64,000 bases of DNA from Mastigocoleus sp. MO_188.B34 (GTDB lineage: Bacteria; Cyanobacteriota; Cyanobacteriia; Cyanobacteriales; Nostocaceae). Under the pieces are notes generated by a model, which was not told the origin of the DNA, searched no databases, and was given only the letters and a program-made list of their open reading frames with translations. The stretch is taken from the NCBI RefSeq assembly GCF_030065675.1, contig NZ_JASJDK010000007.1:1-64000 (forward strand), in the 5' to 3' direction. Of this stretch, positions 1 to 8,900 are shown piece after piece. The position numbers were made by a program, and so were the translations under genes. Positions within the stretch are counted from its first letter, which is position 1; each line of letters opens with the position of its first letter.

Positions 1-261
1 AATAATTCCTGGGTAGAAGATGAAAATAATTATGAATCATGTACAGACGCGACATGTCGCGTCTCTACCGAAGATATTTCACAAAATAATAATTCCTGGG
101 TAGAAAACGACAATAATCATGAATCATGTACAGACGCGACATGTCGCGTCTCTACCGAAGATATTTCACAAACTAATAATTCCTGGGTAGAAAACGACAA
201 TAATTATGAATCATGTACAGACGCGACATGTCGCGTCTCTACCGAAGATGTTTCACAAACT
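1..261 (+). repeat. Three in-frame 87-bp tandem repeats carrying a 20-bp palindrome
   Basis: Units at 1-87, 88-174 and 175-261, followed by a 6-base start of a fourth. Each contains the perfect palindrome AGACGCGACATGTCGCGTCT (45-64, 132-151, 219-238), core of a dispersed cyanobacterial element that also occurs between genes at 3659-3711 and in altered form at 22245-22340. Unit length is a multiple of three and has no stop in the cas10d frame, so the coding frame survives. The units differ at only a few positions, which suggests recent duplication. The left boundary of the tract is outside the window, so there may be more copies. Confidence 0.95.
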
Positions 262-735
262 AATAATACTTACCAATATAAAAACGGAGGAAAATATTTA
301 ATGCAGTTAATGACAAAATTAGTCAAACAATACAGAACTTTCTATCAAGTAAAATTAAGCGAATCAAGCCATACAATATTACTTCCCCTATCAAAAGCCT
401 TAGAAGTAATATTAAGTGTTCCTCAACAAATTGATACTGAAGACATCATTTTACAAGGAGCTGGACAACTCAAAGATGCTTTAGAACGTCAAGAAGTATA
501 TAAACGTCCCCTAATTGCAGATAAATCTATCGACTACACCACAAGACAAGCACAAGAAATCGCAGCTATTCATACTTTTATGACAACCTGCGTCAAAGAA
601 TTATTTCTTCAACTTTACCAAGGCGATCGCGCATTGCTTCAAGAAAACCGCAATCGTATTAAATCCGGGGCTGAATTCGCTTATCGGTGGTTAGCTTTAC
701 AAGAAAAATCCACTGAAAATTCTGCCACATCTTAA
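1..735 (+). CDS. cas10d: Type I-D CRISPR protein Cas10d (Csc3), C-terminal part; 5' end outside window
   Basis: The frame is open from base 1 to the stop at 735, so the gene enters from the left edge; the ATG at 301 is internal. The last ~140 residues (LVKQYRTFYQVKL..., helical, ending ...FAYRWLALQEK) resemble the C-terminal small-subunit-like region of Csc3/Cas10d, the large subunit of the type I-D Cascade. The position directly upstream of csc2 and csc1 fits. The first ~87 visible residues are three copies of a 29-residue unit (NNSWVENDNNYESC...) encoded by 87-bp tandem repeats, each with two Cys. These look like an insertion rather than family sequence. The HD nuclease and palm regions cannot be seen, so integrity of the full gene is unknown. 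Assignment rests on context and C-terminal similarity recalled by eye. Confidence 0.8.
   Translation, partial: NNSWVEDENNYESCTDATCRVSTEDISQNNNSWVENDNNHESCTDATCRVSTEDISQTNNSWVENDNNYESCTDATCRVSTEDVSQTNNTYQYKNGGKYLMQLMTKLVKQYRTFYQVKLSESSHTILLPLSKALEVILSVPQQIDTEDIILQGAGQLKDALERQEVYKRPLIADKSIDYTTRQAQEIAAIHTFMTTCVKELFLQLYQGDRALLQENRNRIKSGAEFAYRWLALQEKSTENSATS
286..303 (+). promoter_or_regulatory. Internal ribosome binding site and ATG for Cas11d
   Basis: GGAGG at 286-290 lies inside coding sequence and is followed by A/T-rich sequence up to ATG 301. A strong Shine-Dalgarno inside a gene, exactly where type I-D small subunits begin, decides the internal start. Confidence 0.7.
301..735 (+). CDS. cas11d: Cas11d small subunit from an internal start within cas10d
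   Basis: ATG at 301 is in frame with the upstream cas10d reading and is preceded by GGAGG at 286-290, ten bases before the start. In type I-D systems the small subunit Cas11d is known to be made by internal translation initiation near the 3' end of cas10d; it lines the target-strand side of the complex in several copies. The product here is 144 residues, rich in helices, without recognisable catalytic motifs. A second ATG four codons later (MQLM) could serve as an alternative. The site is visible; its use in this organism is inferred from the family. Confidence 0.7.
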   Translation: MQLMTKLVKQYRTFYQVKLSESSHTILLPLSKALEVILSVPQQIDTEDIILQGAGQLKDALERQEVYKRPLIADKSIDYTTRQAQEIAAIHTFMTTCVKELFLQLYQGDRALLQENRNRIKSGAEFAYRWLALQEKSTENSATS

Positions 736-739
736 TTAA

Positions 740-772
740 CGGTGCGTTACGGCATTCGCCTAACACACCCTA
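740..772. repeat. Imperfect palindrome between cas10d and csc2
   Basis: The arms GGTGCGTTACGG and TAACACACCC form an imperfect inverted repeat of the type often scattered between cyanobacterial genes. A related copy lies at 34951-34980. It is too imperfect and lacks a T-run to be called a terminator. Confidence 0.4.
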
Positions 773-812
773 CATTTTACATTCAAAAGTTGACAATAAA
801 AGGAGAAAAATC

Positions 813-1802
813 ATGACCGTATTAGAAAACCTCAAACCCAAATTTGCAAATGCTTTTCCCCGTTTAGCATCAGGGAATTATATTCACTTCATAATGCTCC
901 GTCATAGTCAATCTTTCCCCGTATTTCAAACCGACGGGATTCTCAACACCGCACGTACCCAAGCTGGATTAGAAAATAACGAACAAATAAGTCGTTTGGT
1001 AATGTTCAAACGCAAGCAAACAACACCAGAACGTCTCGCAGGAAGAGAATTACTGCGTTCTTTGGATATCACCACCCCCGATCCTGGGAATAAAGATAAA
1101 TATTGCGAATATAACAGCAAAGATGCTTGTAAGAAATGTCCCGATTGTATTATCTACGGTTTTGCAATTGGTGACAGTGGTTCGGAACGCTCCAAAGTTT
1201 ACTCCGACTCAGCATTTTCTTTAACTTCCTACGAGCGATCGCACCGTAGTTTTACCTTTAATGCACCCTTTGAAGGTGGAACAATGAGTGAAGGTGGAGA
1301 AATGCGTAGTTCCATCAACGAGTTGGATCATATTTTACCAGAAATAACTTTTCCAACGGTAGAAACATTGCGAGATTGCACTTACGAAGGTTTTCTCTAT
1401 GTTTTGGGTAACTTGCTGCGAACCAGACGTTACGGAGCACAAGAATCTCGTACCGGAACAATGAAGAATTATCTAGTGGGAATTGCATTTTGTGACGGGG
1501 AAATTTTTAGTAATTTACATTTTACCCAAGCCCTTTATGATGCATTGAAAGGTGATATAAATGCTCCCATTAGCGATATTTTAATTCAAGCTAACTCCAT
1601 AGCAAATAATTTACTTAATGATGAACCCGTGCGTAAAACGAATCTGATATTTGGTTCCGAATTACAAGAGTTAGTTAGTGAAGTTAATACAATTTATCAA
1701 GATGAAACCAAACTTGTAGAAACAATCACAAAACTTTCCGAACAAACTAAAACTTATGCATCTTCATTTGGAGCATTGAAGAAGAAAGGGAAAAAGAAAT
1801 GA
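813..1802 (+). CDS. csc2: Type I-D CRISPR backbone protein Csc2 (Cas7d)
   Basis: The 329-residue product matches the Csc2 family: an early GNYIHFIMLRHSQSFPVF segment, a cysteine cluster around residues 93-110 (CEYNSKDACKKCPDC) and the YGAQESRTG stretch. Csc2 is the Cas7-type subunit that polymerises along the crRNA in the type I-D effector. The start is supported by AGGAG about ten bases upstream of ATG 813. It follows cas10d by 77 bases, in the expected order. The lysine-rich C terminus (KKKGKKK) ends directly at a GAGTAAT heptamer tract, and the TGA stop at 1800-1802 overlaps the first unit. Confidence 0.95.
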   Translation: MTVLENLKPKFANAFPRLASGNYIHFIMLRHSQSFPVFQTDGILNTARTQAGLENNEQISRLVMFKRKQTTPERLAGRELLRSLDITTPDPGNKDKYCEYNSKDACKKCPDCIIYGFAIGDSGSERSKVYSDSAFSLTSYERSHRSFTFNAPFEGGTMSEGGEMRSSINELDHILPEITFPTVETLRDCTYEGFLYVLGNLLRTRRYGAQESRTGTMKNYLVGIAFCDGEIFSNLHFTQALYDALKGDINAPISDILIQANSIANNLLNDEPVRKTNLIFGSELQELVSEVNTIYQDETKLVETITKLSEQTKTYASSFGALKKKGKKK

Positions 1803-1838
1803 GTAATGAGTAATGAGTAATGAGTAATGAGTAATGAG
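1801..1838 (+). repeat. Heptanucleotide tandem repeat (GAGTAAT)5
   Basis: Five perfect GAGTAAT units (1801-1835) plus a partial one. This is an STRR-type heptamer array as known from filamentous cyanobacteria. The first unit overlaps the csc2 stop codon. The same heptamer array follows the pentapeptide gene ending at 58899. Confidence 0.9.
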
Positions 1839-1992
1839 TTACTTGTTGGTTAAATCTATAGGACTCATATTTGATTTTTGAAAATATACTGAGACTCAAA
1901 AGCTTATATAGCAAGCTTAAAAGCTAAAAACTCGTTCAGAAATCAAACCGGATTCCTATATTAGTCATAAACTGATAACAGTTAACTGATTT

Positions 1993-2769
1993 ATGCTTCT
2001 ATATCACTGTCTTTTGACCTTGCATGATAACGTATTTTTCGCAACTAGAGAAATGGGGATTCTCTATGAAACAGAAAAATATTTACATAATTGGGCGTTA
2101 AGTTTTGCATTATTTAATGTTGATTATATTCCCCATTCCTATCGCCTTCATGGAGAAAAAGCACAAAAACCAACTTATTTAGACGATAAGTCAGAGCAAA
2201 ATTTACTGCATTTAAATCAAGCCAAAATTTACGTATTTCCAGCACAACCTATAATCTGGTCTTACCAAGTTAATACTTTTAAAGCTGCTCAGGTTGCATA
2301 TTATGGAAAATCAAAACAATTTGGCGATAAAGGAGCCGATAAAAATTATCCGATTAATTATGGGAGAGCAAAGGAATTAGCAGTTGGTAGTAAATATCGT
2401 ACCTATATTATTGCACCCGATCGAATTACAATTCCTCAATGGATTCGTTTAGGTAAATGGTCAGCGAAAGTTAAGGTCGAAAGCATAAAAATACCTGATT
2501 CAGTTATCAAAAAATCTTCAGGTGATTATACTTGTTCCCATCCTTTAAATCCTTTAGATTTATCTCATGATACTGATTTAATTCTATACAATCGAATTGT
2601 AATGCCACCTGTAAGTTTAATAAGTCAAGCAAGACTTTCAGGAGAATATTTTCAATCTATTGATAATCAGGAATGGCAAAATTTAAAAAGAGCAAATCCT
2701 GAATTACCAAATCAATTCCGTTTACCGAGGGGAACCTTATATGGAGCAAAAAATCTCATCGCAGCCTGA
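1993..2769 (+). CDS. csc1: Type I-D CRISPR protein Csc1 (Cas5d-like)
   Basis: The 258-residue product shows Csc1 family features: the N-terminal beta-rich RAMP segment (YHCLLTLHDNVFFATREMG) and the internal region NYGRAKELAVGSKYRTYII. In type I-D, Csc1 caps the 5' end of the crRNA as the Cas5-type subunit. It starts 190 bases after csc2, a gap taken up partly by heptamer repeats, and its last 29 bases overlap the start of cas6, implying translational coupling. No clear Shine-Dalgarno precedes ATG 1993. Confidence 0.93.
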   Translation: MLLYHCLLTLHDNVFFATREMGILYETEKYLHNWALSFALFNVDYIPHSYRLHGEKAQKPTYLDDKSEQNLLHLNQAKIYVFPAQPIIWSYQVNTFKAAQVAYYGKSKQFGDKGADKNYPINYGRAKELAVGSKYRTYIIAPDRITIPQWIRLGKWSAKVKVESIKIPDSVIKKSSGDYTCSHPLNPLDLSHDTDLILYNRIVMPPVSLISQARLSGEYFQSIDNQEWQNLKRANPELPNQFRLPRGTLYGAKNLIAA

Positions 2770-3544
2770 TACATCTTCAAACTTGCATTCATTAGTAGTA
2801 GAATTAGCAGCTGCAGAAAGAGGAAAATTTTCACCAACTCTTTCCAGAGCACTCCATGCTTTGGTATTACGATGGTTGCATCTTGGTTCTCCGGAAGTTG
2901 CAGAATTTGTTCACAATACCCAAACCTCCCCCATTGGTATATCAAGATTACTAGGTAATCGTCGCCCTAAAGGAACTCAACCGGGAGATATATTTTATTT
3001 CCGAATTAGTCTTTTAGATGGCAATTTAATCGCACCTTTATTAAAAGGTTTAGAACAACAGGAAAGACAACCGGTAATTCTGGCAAAATTTCCCTTTATA
3101 ATTCGGAATATCTACACCTTACCGGGAACTCATCCTTTAGTAGAAGCAACTAATTATGGTGCGATATCTAAAAACTCCAATTCTACAGATATTCAACTAA
3201 CCTTTTTTTCACCTACAAGTTTCAAACAGCTTCAAAATATCCAAACATTTCCTTTACCCGAGCTAGTATTTAATTCCTTGCATAGACGCTGGAATCATTT
3301 TGCACCAAACGAATATAAATTTCCTCCTGTGGAATGGAGGGGATTAGTATCTGCTTACGAACTCAAAACCCATGCACTCAGAATGGAAGGTGGTGCAGAA
3401 ATTGGCGCTCAAGGTTGGGTTCTTTATCGCTTTCGGGATGAAGAACAAGCCAAAATAGCCTCAGTTCTCGCTCATTTCGCTTTCTTCTCAGGAGTAGGAC
3501 GGAAAACCTCAATGGGAATGGGACAGACGAGGATTGGGGGTTAG
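2741..3544 (+). CDS. cas6: CRISPR pre-crRNA endoribonuclease Cas6
   Basis: The 267-residue RAMP protein ends with the glycine-rich loop typical of Cas6 (GVGRKTSMGMGQTR). His39, in the helix SRALHALVLRWLH, is the likely general base. Cas6 cuts the repeat RNA at the base of its hairpin, leaving an 8-nt 5' handle that normally ends in GAAAC-type sequence; the repeats here end in ATTGAAAC, consistent with that. The start overlaps csc1 by 29 bases. Function is confident from family and position; the catalytic residue is inferred. Confidence 0.93.
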   Translation: MEQKISSQPDTSSNLHSLVVELAAAERGKFSPTLSRALHALVLRWLHLGSPEVAEFVHNTQTSPIGISRLLGNRRPKGTQPGDIFYFRISLLDGNLIAPLLKGLEQQERQPVILAKFPFIIRNIYTLPGTHPLVEATNYGAISKNSNSTDIQLTFFSPTSFKQLQNIQTFPLPELVFNSLHRRWNHFAPNEYKFPPVEWRGLVSAYELKTHALRMEGGAEIGAQGWVLYRFRDEEQAKIASVLAHFAFFSGVGRKTSMGMGQTRIGG

Positions 3545-3905
3545 GGATTGGCGATTGGGATTCAATACAAATAGCAAAATAAAAACTAGTATATGGAATG
3601 GTGTGAGGTTTAATGAAACTTATACCAATTTGGAAGAATAGTGAGACAAATAAATTTTGTAGAGACGCGACATGATGACCTAACGGTCACGCTTCGCTAA
3701 CGCGTCTCTACGGGATAATCTGTTGCAATGATTTTTCTTACTAACCTACTTAAATTGGGTTTATAGTAGCACTTCCACAGCCCAGCGATCCTATAAGACT
3801 TAAACCTAATAAAACTTATACCAATTTCAAAAAACACTGCTATACATCAACTTTTTGAGCAACTCTTTAAATCTATTCCCCGTTCCCTTCTAATAAAACC
3901 AAAAA
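3545..3905. other. Intergenic gap between the effector genes and the adaptation genes
   Basis: 361 bases with no convincing gene. It contains a palindromic dispersed element at 3659-3711 (arms GTAGAGACGCG and CGCGTCTCTAC, about 31 bases between them) and two copies of the phrase AAACTTATACCAATTT (near 3617 and 3813). The gap suggests that cas4-cas1-cas2 may have their own promoter, although none is obvious. Confidence 0.6.
3659..3711. repeat. Dispersed GTAGAGACGCG palindromic element
   Basis: Inverted arms of 11 bp separated by a spacer that itself holds GACCTAACGGTC, an inner inverted repeat. The core resembles the element repeated inside cas10d at the left edge. Confidence 0.85.
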
Positions 3906-4490
3906 ATGAACGAACAAAATTATCTTCCCCTTGCATATTTGAATGCTTGGGAATATTGTCCGCGTCGATTTTATCTGGAATATCAGTTAGGAGAAAATGC
4001 AGATAACGAACATATTATCCTTGGTCGCCACTTACACCGCAATATTAATCATGAAGGTACATATCTGGAAGGAGATACGATTATCTATCGTCAACAGTGG
4101 GTATGGAGTAATCGCCTTTTAATTAACGGTATTATCGATGCGGTGGAACAACGAGATAACGAACTAATACCCCTTGAATACAAAAAGGGAAGAATGAACA
4201 ATCATCTCAATGACCATTTTCAACTTTGTGGTGCGGCTTTATGTTTGGAAGAACGCACCGGTAAAACTATTACCAATGGCGAAATTTTCTATCATACTAA
4301 CCGTCGTCGCGAACGAGTTCAATTTACCACAACTCTACGTCAGGCTACTGAAGAGGCTATTCAAGCAGCTAAGGAAGCTTTGGAAAAACCGATTCCAAGA
4401 CCAATAGACCATCCAAAAAAATGTCGGGACTGTAGCCTCAAAGGTATTTGTTTACCAAAAGAAGTTAAACAATTAAGTTATCAAGTCTAA
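3906..4490 (+). CDS. cas4: CRISPR adaptation exonuclease Cas4
   Basis: The 194-residue product has the full Cas4 signature: Cys18 in the YCPRR motif, His42/His44, Asp78, the Glu91-x-Lys93 nuclease motif (LEYKKG), and a C-terminal trio Cys173, Cys176 and Cys182 (CRDCSLKGIC). With Cys18 these form the 4Fe-4S site. Cas4 trims prespacers and helps select PAM-containing ends for Cas1-Cas2. It lies 20 bases before cas1, in the usual cas4-cas1-cas2 order. Confidence 0.95.
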   Translation: MNEQNYLPLAYLNAWEYCPRRFYLEYQLGENADNEHIILGRHLHRNINHEGTYLEGDTIIYRQQWVWSNRLLINGIIDAVEQRDNELIPLEYKKGRMNNHLNDHFQLCGAALCLEERTGKTITNGEIFYHTNRRRERVQFTTTLRQATEEAIQAAKEALEKPIPRPIDHPKKCRDCSLKGICLPKEVKQLSYQV

Positions 4491-4510
4491 TAAGTTCTCA
4501 GGTCTAAATT

Positions 4511-5488
4511 ATGTCTGTACTTTATGTAACTCAACCAGAAGCTGTTTTAAGTAAAACTCACGAAGCATTTAAAGTCGCACTCAAGCAATCTGATGGTAGT
4601 TGGAAAAAACATTCTGTACCTGCTCAAACTGTTGAAGAAGTTGTTTTGATGGGTAACCCACAAGTAACCGGAGATGCTTTAGTTTATGCTTTAGAATTGG
4701 GAATGCCGGTTCATTACCTGTCTTATTTTGGTAAACACTTAGGTTCTACACTTCCTGCTTATTCCCGCAACGGTCAATTAAGACTGGCTCAATATGCTGC
4801 ACATTGCGATCGCTCGCACAAACTAGAAATAGCTCAAACTATTGTTACCGGGAAAATTCATAATCAACATAGTGTTCTTTACCGCTATGACCAAAAAGAT
4901 AATCCCCTCAAAAATAGAAAAAAATTAGTTCTAGAACAAACCACTCTTGATGAAGTTAGAGGTATTGAAGGTTTAGCCGCAAGGGAATATTTTGCTTGTT
5001 GGTCAGCAATATTACCAGACAAATGGTCATTTAACGGTAGAAATCGCCGCCCACCGACAGATCCGATTAATGCTTTACTGGGTTTTGCTTATGGACTTTT
5101 ACGAGTTCAAGTCACAGCTGCAGTACATGTAGCAGGTTTGGATCCTTATATCGGTTATTTACATGAAACGACTCGCGGTCAACCTGCAATGGTATTAGAT
5201 TTGATGGAAGAATTCCGCCCCCTTGTTGCTGATAGTTTAATTTTTGCAGTTATCAAACATAAAGAAATCAAGCCAGATGATTTTACTGAAAGTTTGGGTG
5301 CATATCGTCTTTGTGATAAAGGACGTAAAAACTTTCTTCAAGCATGGGAACGCAAAATGAATGATGAATTTAAACATCCAAATTTTGGTTATCGCTGCAA
5401 TTACAGGCGTGCGATTGAATTACAAGCACGTTTATTCGGTCGTCACTTACAGGAAGGTATCCCTTACAAACCATTTACGCGCCGATGA
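4511..5488 (+). CDS. cas1: CRISPR integrase Cas1
   Basis: A full-length 325-residue Cas1 with the metal-binding residues in place: Glu153 (RGIEGLAAREY), His218 (DPYIGYLHE) and Glu233/Glu234 (LDLMEEFRP). Cas1 dimers with Cas2 insert new spacers at the leader end of the array. The gene ends with an ATGA overlap with cas2, so the two are translationally coupled. No sign of decay. Confidence 0.97.
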   Translation: MSVLYVTQPEAVLSKTHEAFKVALKQSDGSWKKHSVPAQTVEEVVLMGNPQVTGDALVYALELGMPVHYLSYFGKHLGSTLPAYSRNGQLRLAQYAAHCDRSHKLEIAQTIVTGKIHNQHSVLYRYDQKDNPLKNRKKLVLEQTTLDEVRGIEGLAAREYFACWSAILPDKWSFNGRNRRPPTDPINALLGFAYGLLRVQVTAAVHVAGLDPYIGYLHETTRGQPAMVLDLMEEFRPLVADSLIFAVIKHKEIKPDDFTESLGAYRLCDKGRKNFLQAWERKMNDEFKHPNFGYRCNYRRAIELQARLFGRHLQEGIPYKPFTRR

Positions 5489-5778
5489 CAAAGTTATTTT
5501 ATTTGATTATTTACGATTTACCCGACACCAAAGCAGCTAACAAACGCCGTACAAGATTACACAAATTGCTTTCTGGTTATGGGAAATGGACTCAATATAG
5601 TGTTTTTGAGTGTTTTTTAACCAAGTTGCAGTTTACCAAACTTCAGGTGAAAATAGAGAAGTTGATTAAGCAGCAGGAAGATTCGGTACGAATATACGTA
5701 TTAGACGCTTTTGCTGTACGTAATACGATCGCTTATGGATCGGAGCAGCCGAAACATAATGAAACAATCATTTTGTAA
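5485..5778 (+). CDS. cas2: CRISPR adaptation protein Cas2
   Basis: The 97-residue ferredoxin-fold protein starts with the family segment YLIIYDLPDTKAANKRR, including the conserved Asp11, followed by LHKLLSGYGKWTQYSVFEC. Cas2 bridges two Cas1 dimers in the integration complex. It overlaps cas1 by four bases and is the last gene before the leader of the array. Confidence 0.95.
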   Translation: MTKLFYLIIYDLPDTKAANKRRTRLHKLLSGYGKWTQYSVFECFLTKLQFTKLQVKIEKLIKQQEDSVRIYVLDAFAVRNTIAYGSEQPKHNETIIL

Positions 5779-5985
5779 TCTTCTGCTACACTTATTTTTG
5801 ACGGGGGAAAGCGAGGTCGAAAACCCCGGTGCCCCGTCAAAACGTCAGAACCTTGACAATTCAATAGTTTCAGAGTTTTGTTGCGAGGTGTTTCATAGTT
5901 TTGCGACCGCTGTAATGGGGTTTTTAAATTCCCCCAGCAAAATCGGTTGTGAAAATACCTTTATTATTAGGTTCTGGATGACCGG
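5779..5985 (+). promoter_or_regulatory. CRISPR leader with a perfect 11-bp hairpin stem
   Basis: 207 bases between the cas2 stop and the first repeat. TTTTGACGGGG at 5796-5806 pairs perfectly with CCCCGTCAAAA at 5832-5842; the 25-base loop contains GAGGTC and AACCCCGG. A TTGACA hexamer at 5853-5858 could be a -35 box, but I see no good -10 box at 17 bases. The leader side fits the repeat orientation (ATTGAAAC at the 3' end of each repeat) and the adjacent cas1-cas2. The hairpin could end cas2 transcription, be part of the array transcript, or be a protein-binding site for integration. Confidence 0.75.
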
Positions 5986-8900
5986 GTTTCTAATTACTTA
6001 ATCCCGCTTGCGGGATTGAAACATCCTAAAAAGTCTTTAATTTTAAGCCCCAATGACGTTTCTAATTACTTAATCCCGCTTGCGGGATTGAAACATAAAA
6101 TTTTTCTGCATTATATCCAGTCGCAAAGACGTTTCTAATTACTTAATCCCGCTTGCGGGATTGAAACGCTCGAAGCGGGGAAGATCAAAGCGATTAAAAC
6201 ACGTTTCTAATTACTTAATCCCGCTTGCGGGATTGAAACATTCTTGATGGTTTTTGCCCCAGCACCGACGATATGTTTCTAATTACTTAATCCCGCTTGC
6301 GGGATTGAAACTGAAATCGATAGAGATTTTAATGGAGCCGTGGGGATGTTTCTAATTACTTAATCCCGCTTGCGGGATTGAAACCGATCGCTAACCTCAT
6401 TAAAATCAACTTCAGATGCAGTTTCTAATTACTTAATCCCGCTTGCGGGATTGAAACATAACGCAGACTTAATTAATTTAAAAAAACAATTGAGTTTCTA
6501 ATTACTTAATCCCGCTTGCGGGATTGAAACTTACTAATCAATTGTATGAATTAGATTTTATTGCTGTTTCTAATTACTTAATCCCGCTTGCGGGATTGAA
6601 ACCTATCCAAGTGACAGCAACGGCGGTTGCTATTTCAGTGTTTCTAATTACTTAATCCCGCTTGCGGGATTGAAACTCAAAATTACCAAATACAGTTTCA
6701 TCGAATTTACCGAGTTTCTAATTACTTAATCCCGCTTGCGGGATTGAAACACTTTAAAATCATTGGCATGAACCGGGAACGTCTTACGTTTCTAATTACT
6801 TAATCCCGCTTGCGGGATTGAAACGAATCTTATTACTCTTGGTTATGGTTTACTTTTTGGGAGTTTCTAATTACTTAATCCCGCTTGCGGGATTGAAACG
6901 AAAGGATCTTGACAGAGCATAGGTTTCTAGACGGGTTTCTAATTACTTAATCCCGCTTGCGGGATTGAAACATACCCATGCGCTGGGATTCTTTCTCGAA
7001 CCATGCGAGTTTCTAATTACTTAATCCCGCTTGCGGGATTGAAACAATTGGCAACCGGAACCCTTGATAAAATCGCTGAAAGTTTCTAATTACTTAATCC
7101 CGCTTGCGGGATTGAAACTGGAAATAATCCATAACTGGGCATTGGTTCAAGATGTTTCTAATTACTTAATCCCGCTTGCGGGATTGAAACGGAATATATC
7201 GGTTAACTTCTGCCGTAAGCACTGTAAGTTTCTAATTACTTAATCCCGCTTGCGGGATTGAAACTTATCATTTATCAACAATAAAATTAATGCCAATAAA
7301 GTTTCTAATTACTTAATCCCGCTTGCGGGATTGAAACACTTTAGATGTTTTTACAGTTCCGCTAGAACTACGAGTTTCTAATTACTTAATCCCGCTTGCG
7401 GGATTGAAACACAAAGGTACGGATACCCGGATCTAATGCAACGACGTTTCTAATTACTTAATCCCGCTTGCGGGATTGAAACTTGTAATTGGTCTAATTA
7501 CTTTGATGGATTTAATAAGTTTCTAATTACTTAATCCCGCTTGCGGGATTGAAACCTCCATTATTCCTAATCGCAAATTCATCATATTGTTGTTTCTAAT
7601 TACTTAATCCCGCTTGCGGGATTGAAACTTCCGGCCCATTTCACCAGGACGCAACAGACAGTAGTTTCTAATTACTTAATCCCGCTTGCGGGATTGAAAC
7701 AATATGCTAAATAGCTATTATTATCCATCGGACAAAGTTTCTAATTACTTAATCCCGCTTGCGGGATTGAAACAACTGAGTTTAGAAATCAATACGGTTT
7801 ATCTTACGGTTTCTAATTACTTAATCCCGCTTGCGGGATTGAAACTTCCCATATTTCCCATAGCTGGTCATAATCAAGGTCGTTTCTAATTACTTAATCC
7901 CGCTTGCGGGATTGAAACCACCATCATCCCAAAACTGGCTACTCATGGAAGAAAAGTTTCTAATTACTTAATCCCGCTTGCGGGATTGAAACCAAAAACT
8001 GGAGAAATGCTACCAGAAAAATCTATTCGAGTTTCTAATTACTTAATCCCGCTTGCGGGATTGAAACCCTTGAGCAACAGAGGAAAGGAAAAGGTTAACT
8101 TGGGTTTCTAATTACTTAATCCCGCTTGCGGGATTGAAACAAAACTTCAACTTGATTTTCAAAAGTCAATAACGTAGTTTCTAATTACTTAATCCCGCTT
8201 GCGGGATTGAAACTTTGACCATTAGAGATATCAAGACACTCCTGATAGGTTTCTAATTACTTAATCCCGCTTGCGGGATTGAAACTTAATTTATAGAATT
8301 TGACAAATGCAACTATCAATAGTTTCTAATTACTTAATCCCGCTTGCGGGATTGAAACAATAGTTGATTACCTTTTGACCGCCGCTGCGGTAGCGTTTCT
8401 AATTACTTAATCCCGCTTGCGGGATTGAAACGTCAACCTGGGTTGACAACCTAGCCCAGTTTTCAAAGTTTCTAATTACTTAATCCCGCTTGCGGGATTG
8501 AAACAGGAAACCGAAATCTGAACATTCTGTTCAGCAGCAGTTTCTAATTACTTAATCCCGCTTGCGGGATTGAAACTAAATAAAACATTAAGACCGAAAT
8601 ATTATATTAAAAGTTTCTAATTACTTAATCCCGCTTGCGGGATTGAAACAAATAACAATATTAGAAAGTTGTTTACTTCCAGAAAGTTTCTAATTACTTA
8701 ATCCCGCTTGCGGGATTGAAACTCTTCAAGGGTCCAATCCCGATCACCTTGTTCATAACGTTTCTAATTACTTAATCCCGCTTGCGGGATTGAAACAAAG
8801 ATGCTTGGTTTTGTATTTTTTATGACATGCAAGTTTCTAATTACTTAATCCCGCTTGCGGGATTGAAACATAGCAGTTCCCGCCCGGTTAAATCCAATAT

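Noticed and set aside
926-1120. Minus-strand frame within csc2
   Set aside because: Antisense shadow of a clear Csc2 gene.
5711-6001. Open frame across the cas2 3' end and the leader
   Set aside because: Overlaps cas2 in another frame and runs into the first repeat; no family features.
7704-7889. Open frames inside the CRISPR array (also 11492-11692 and 12152-12385)
   Set aside because: They translate the repeat itself (VSNYLIPLAGLK) and random spacers; no ribosome sites.
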